Part shown: in pieces, positions 60,922 through 64,000 of the stretch | How positions within the stretch are numbered: position 1 is the stretch's first letter | Layout of the letters: every line of letters begins with the position of its first letter | Assembly: GCA_945643635.1 (NCBI GenBank) | Contig: CALZFC010000284.1 | Coordinates: 934,001-998,000, forward strand | DNA length: 64,000 bases | From: Allodiplogaster sudhausi | Taxonomy: Eukaryota; Nematoda; Chromadorea; Rhabditida; Diplogasteridae | Reading direction: 5' to 3' | The notes under the pieces: generated by a model | The model's input: the letters and a program-made list of their open reading frames with translations, nothing else | Database searches by the model: none | Told to the model about the DNA's origin: nothing | Translations under genes and position numbers: made by a program

Positions 60922-62441
60922 ATGATGCGTTTATTATGCGGGCTGATCTCAGCACTTCTCCTGGCGCCTGATTTGTACATGGCAGGTAACGATCATTATT
61001 TCTTTCTACATACTTTCTTTGTCTCCTTATCACTGCTTCCAATTATAAAAATATGTAATTAAGATGCCTTCGACGACTACTTGTCACATCTTCGTCGCAA
61101 AGCCGGAGGCACAACAAGGCGTCCGACACCTTCGCCGCCATCTCTGCCCCCTTCGCCGCCGCTGACCGCGTTGCCGCCGCCGCCAAGAATGCTGCCGCCG
61201 CCGCTGCCAGGAAAGCGGCGCATTGCGCGGCCATTCATCAATCATGGCGCGTCGTCCACTTTGTTGCCATCTTCTGCAGTTATAAAATTATCCATCGCGA
61301 TTACATCTGCTATATTTCTCAGCAACATCTCTGCTCTTTTCTGTTCCCGCGATTCTGAAACATTCTGATGACAGCAATATTTGTTAATGCTTCCAACTGT
61401 ATATCTTCCCTTGCTCAGGCCTAGTAGTTGAAGTCGCCAATACAACTGTAACGACCACGGAAGCAGCTATCACCGCTACGACTACTAAGGGTATATTTAT
61501 ATGTGCATTTTCCATATTGTTTCTAATCTTTGAAGTTGTAGAGCTGCTCTCAGAGTTAGACTTTAAATCATTAGATATTGTTGCAGGGCTTCCTGAGGAA
61601 GCGACAACCGAGTATCCAGAGGAGCCAGAGACAGGCAAAAATTTTCTTCAAATTCCTTTCAAATAACACTGTTTGTAATGAAACAAAGATAACTGTTAAA
61701 CAATTTGTAATTCAATCCTATTAGAAGAAGCTCCGGATGGAGAGCAGACGACTGAAGACCCTGAAAGTGGCGAGTTCTCTTCGCAGTCTCCTGGTATTTA
61801 TGTTACCTTCAGCTGTTTCCTCCCTTCCTTCAAAGAAGAGTTTCAATCCATTCGAATCTTGCAGATATATTCATATATGTTCACGACGAGTATGCAAAGT
61901 GATGTCATTGTTTTCAGAGACGACGACTGAGGAGGGTGAGGGTGAGTTCGAGGTGGTGAGCACGTCGGCTGCGCCCACCACAACTACCTGCAGCGGTGGT
62001 GTCTGGGGCGAGTGGAGCGAGGAAATGAAGTTCCTTTTCCTTATCATTCATTTTCTGATCTCTTGCATTTATAAAGGGAGAGAGAGAAGGAGAGAGAGAA
62101 AGGGAGAGAGAGAGAGAGCGAGAGATAGAGAAAAGAGAGAGAGAGAGATAGAGAGAGAGAGAGATCGAGAGAGAAAGAGAGATATAGAGAGAGATAGAGA
62201 GAGAGAGAGAGAGAAAAGAGAGAGGGAGAAGATCTGCTCTGTGATCATGAACATTCTCTCTTCCAGATGCAGCTCAGACTGCGGTGCGTGTGGGAAGCGA
62301 TCCCGACGACGTTCCTGCTTAACCCTTGACATTGGCTGCCCCTGCGAGTCAGCTTGCCCTCTTTTTCACTTTTTATGTAATTTATTGTACTATAGAAAAT
62401 TTGGTTTTTATGAAAAGGAGATTGCACTTGTATGTGTACAG

Positions 62442-62481
<40 letters not shown>

Positions 62482-62957
62482 TTATGACAACCTTCCACGT
62501 TCTCTCGATCTCTAGCTCTCCCTCTTTCATTCTTACTCTATCGTTCTCCTTCATTCTCTCTTCAGAGGCTCTTTCCGTGTCTCGGAGCCTTGCAAGATCG
62601 GTGCCTGTGGCTACCCTCAGCCTGCGTGCTGTCCTCCCTATGAACTCATCTTTTATAAGTCTACTTTTGCTTGTGGACCACAAACGGAGGTTGCTTGTTA
62701 ATTCTTCTATTTGCCACCTTGTTCTGACGCACAAATCATTAAAAGTCAGTGAACGAATGTGAATCGAAGCTAATCCCATTTTCTCACAGGAGATCTTCGC
62801 CGACTACGAACGGGAGCTGGCTGCAGTGGCCAGGTCGAAACTGTTACTCACAACCACGACGGAAAAGCCGGAGGAAGTCGATTCTGCTACAGATTCTGCT
62901 CCTTCGGAAATGACGACCACTGCAGATCTCGAAGACTTTGAAGAATCTCTTCGATAG
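60922..62957 (+). CDS. Secreted Thr-rich protein with TSR-like Cys module
   Basis: ATG 60922 gives a signal peptide MMRLLCGLISALLLAPDL, with an intron right after it. Short exons rich in Thr/Glu follow (NTTVTTTEAAITATTTK, LPEEATTEYPEEPET, EQTTEDPESGEF), suggesting an O-glycosylated mucin-like region. Next is a thrombospondin type-1-like module: CSGGVWGEW, CSSDCGACGKRSRRRSC, then EPCKIGACGYPQPACCPPYE and FACGPQT. This Cys arrangement with CC-PY is, as far as I recall, characteristic of nematode secreted TSR proteins. The last exon ends LEDFEESLR before TAG at 62955. The exon after the signal peptide (from 61064) is ambiguous, with a Pro-rich and an Ala-rich frame both open. The junction inside the TSR is also unsure. 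One intron (61635-61724) requires a GC donor. Confidence 0.65.
62085..62228. repeat. GA/GATA microsatellite in TSR-gene intron
   Basis: Long interrupted GA tract with GATA units within the intron that splits the TSR module. A (CT)n run occupies 62443-62477 in the next intron. Confidence 0.85.
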
Positions 62958-63443
62958 AATTTACTATTCATCTCTCCTCACAATGGCCAAATTTTGCATA
63001 CTTTCAGTGCAATAACTACATGTTTCTTACCAGAACAGCCGTTGATTGAGATAGGCGTTATCTGTTTGTAAATTGCCGTTGAATTGCTAAAAGCCGTTTA
63101 TTACCAAGAGATATTGTTTGACACTTGCCTATGTAGGCAAAAGCGTCACCTATTTCTGCGATTTTCATGTCTAGTTATGTTTTTTACCGTACCAAATTTA
63201 GGCTTGGGCTTATTCTGTAAAAAGCAGAGAAGGAGCATCACGATGCCCGCAGTACAATAATATGCACGGCCTTTTATGCCAAGGTAAAAGCAGTCCTCAG
63301 GACCAGAGATACAATGGCCAGGCCGTGAAGTAAAAAAGTAAAGGGTAAAAATAACATATAACAATAGTAGCAGTAACAATTAATACGACTGTAAGGATCC
63401 TAGTGATGGCACTTCGGAAGCAGTGATGCGTTTCGCAGATATT
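62958..63443. other. Intergenic between convergent genes
   Basis: About 490 bp of 3' flanks of the TSR gene and the aminopeptidase gene. No exon is seen. Confidence 0.55.
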
Positions 63444-63854
63444 TCACTGACTATGCGACCGCAAGTATTCTATGTCTTCTACACTACGCGGGCAGTCATC
63501 GGTTAGCACCTGAATGAGTAGCCTTTTTGGTCCACCAAAAGGAATGTTTTATTTAAACTTTGCAAAGGTGAATCAACAAAAATTAATCCGAACATAGAGC
63601 TGAATTCTCACTTCTAGTATTTATTGCAAATGGAACGTTATAAATAAGAAAAGAGATTAAGGTTAAAATAAAGAATGGAGAGATAGATTAAAAAGAGATG
63701 CAACCACACCTCGATGCTGTTGTCTTCACTCGTCATGACGTCATCTTCAATGCGGAAGCCAATCCCGTGGAACTCCTGGCGAATATCCGGATCACCACAA
63801 TGCACGTACACGGCCGGCTCAATCGTGAAGACCACCTGAACAGCAAGAGAAGGG

Positions 63855-63911
<57 letters not shown>

Positions 63912-64000
63912 TGAGAGAAGAACAAAGAGAGCGAGTGAGAGATGAAGAGACTGAGATCCTGCCATAAAAATACGAGAAGTCCAATTTCGATATCCCAAGA
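63444..64000 (-). CDS. Xaa-Pro aminopeptidase (XPNPEP3-like), C-terminal end
   Basis: Partial gene running off the right edge. One exon (63711-63836) encodes VVFTIEPAVYVHCGDPDIRQ and then FHGIGFRIEDDVMTSEDNS. The Glu in TIEP and the Glu in RIEDDV match two metal ligands of the M24B pita-bread peptidases, which remove an N-terminal residue before proline. The last exon gives VLTDDCPRSVEDIEYLRSHS and the stop at 63444-63446. Resemblance to mitochondrial XPNPEP3 is closer than to prolidase, by motif memory only. The intron upstream carries a (GA)n run at 63859-63912, and the exon beyond 63913 could not be placed. Confidence 0.75.
63859..63912. repeat. (GA)n microsatellite in aminopeptidase intron
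   Basis: GA run, pyrimidine-rich on the coding strand, just upstream of an exon acceptor. Confidence 0.85.

Overview
The window is eukaryotic and almost certainly from a nematode. Every conserved gene is broken into short exons by mostly small GT-AG introns. The aryl hydrocarbon receptor gene begins MYASKRRQRNFKRVR, which I recall as the start of C. elegans AHR-1, and a secreted TSR gene ends in a Cys-rich module of a nematode-like type. I cannot name the genus. The DNA is unusually rich in (GA)n/(CT)n microsatellites, which create long Ser/Leu or Arg/Glu open frames on both strands; these are not genes.

Layout. 424-6298 (-): TTF2/lodestar SNF2-family ATPase. 6489-10080: a 3.6-kb Mutator-like DNA transposon with a 9-bp target duplication, sitting in the roughly 217-bp space between the divergent TTF2 and EXOC8 genes; its transposase is broken by a palindromic insertion. 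10117-14386 (+): exocyst subunit EXOC8/Exo84. 14524-17524: an inverted-repeat unit with visually identical arms of about 590 bp enclosing a complete four-exon gene for a possible C2CH (THAP-like) finger protein. 17817-19221 (-): an unrecognised coiled-coil protein gene. 19.4-26.8 kb: repeat-rich region with a duplicated, circularly permuted block, a fragment of the SMN Tudor exon, a tRNA-like element and a decayed CR1/Jockey-type LINE. 26755-27844 (+): a small basic orphan gene whose start codon lies at the edge of the duplicated block. 28521-30155 (-): SMN. 30842-33094 (-): TSPO. 35091-42132 (-): USP48. 43976-48073 (+): a four-domain fasciclin-1 (FAS1) cell-surface protein. 49195-58529 (-): AHR with two introns of about 2.6-2.8 kb. 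60922-62957 (+): a secreted Thr-rich protein with one TSR-like module. 63444-64000 (-): the C-terminal end of an Xaa-Pro aminopeptidase of the XPNPEP3 type, running off the window.

The host genes are housekeeping or signalling genes without an evident common pathway. The accessory interest lies in 6.5-10.1 kb, 14.5-17.5 kb and 19.4-26.8 kb. Exon boundaries were set by eye from reading-frame continuity and family conservation, so the ends of divergent genes may be off. At least three introns (in AHR, TSPO and the TSR gene) only keep frame with GC-AG splice sites.
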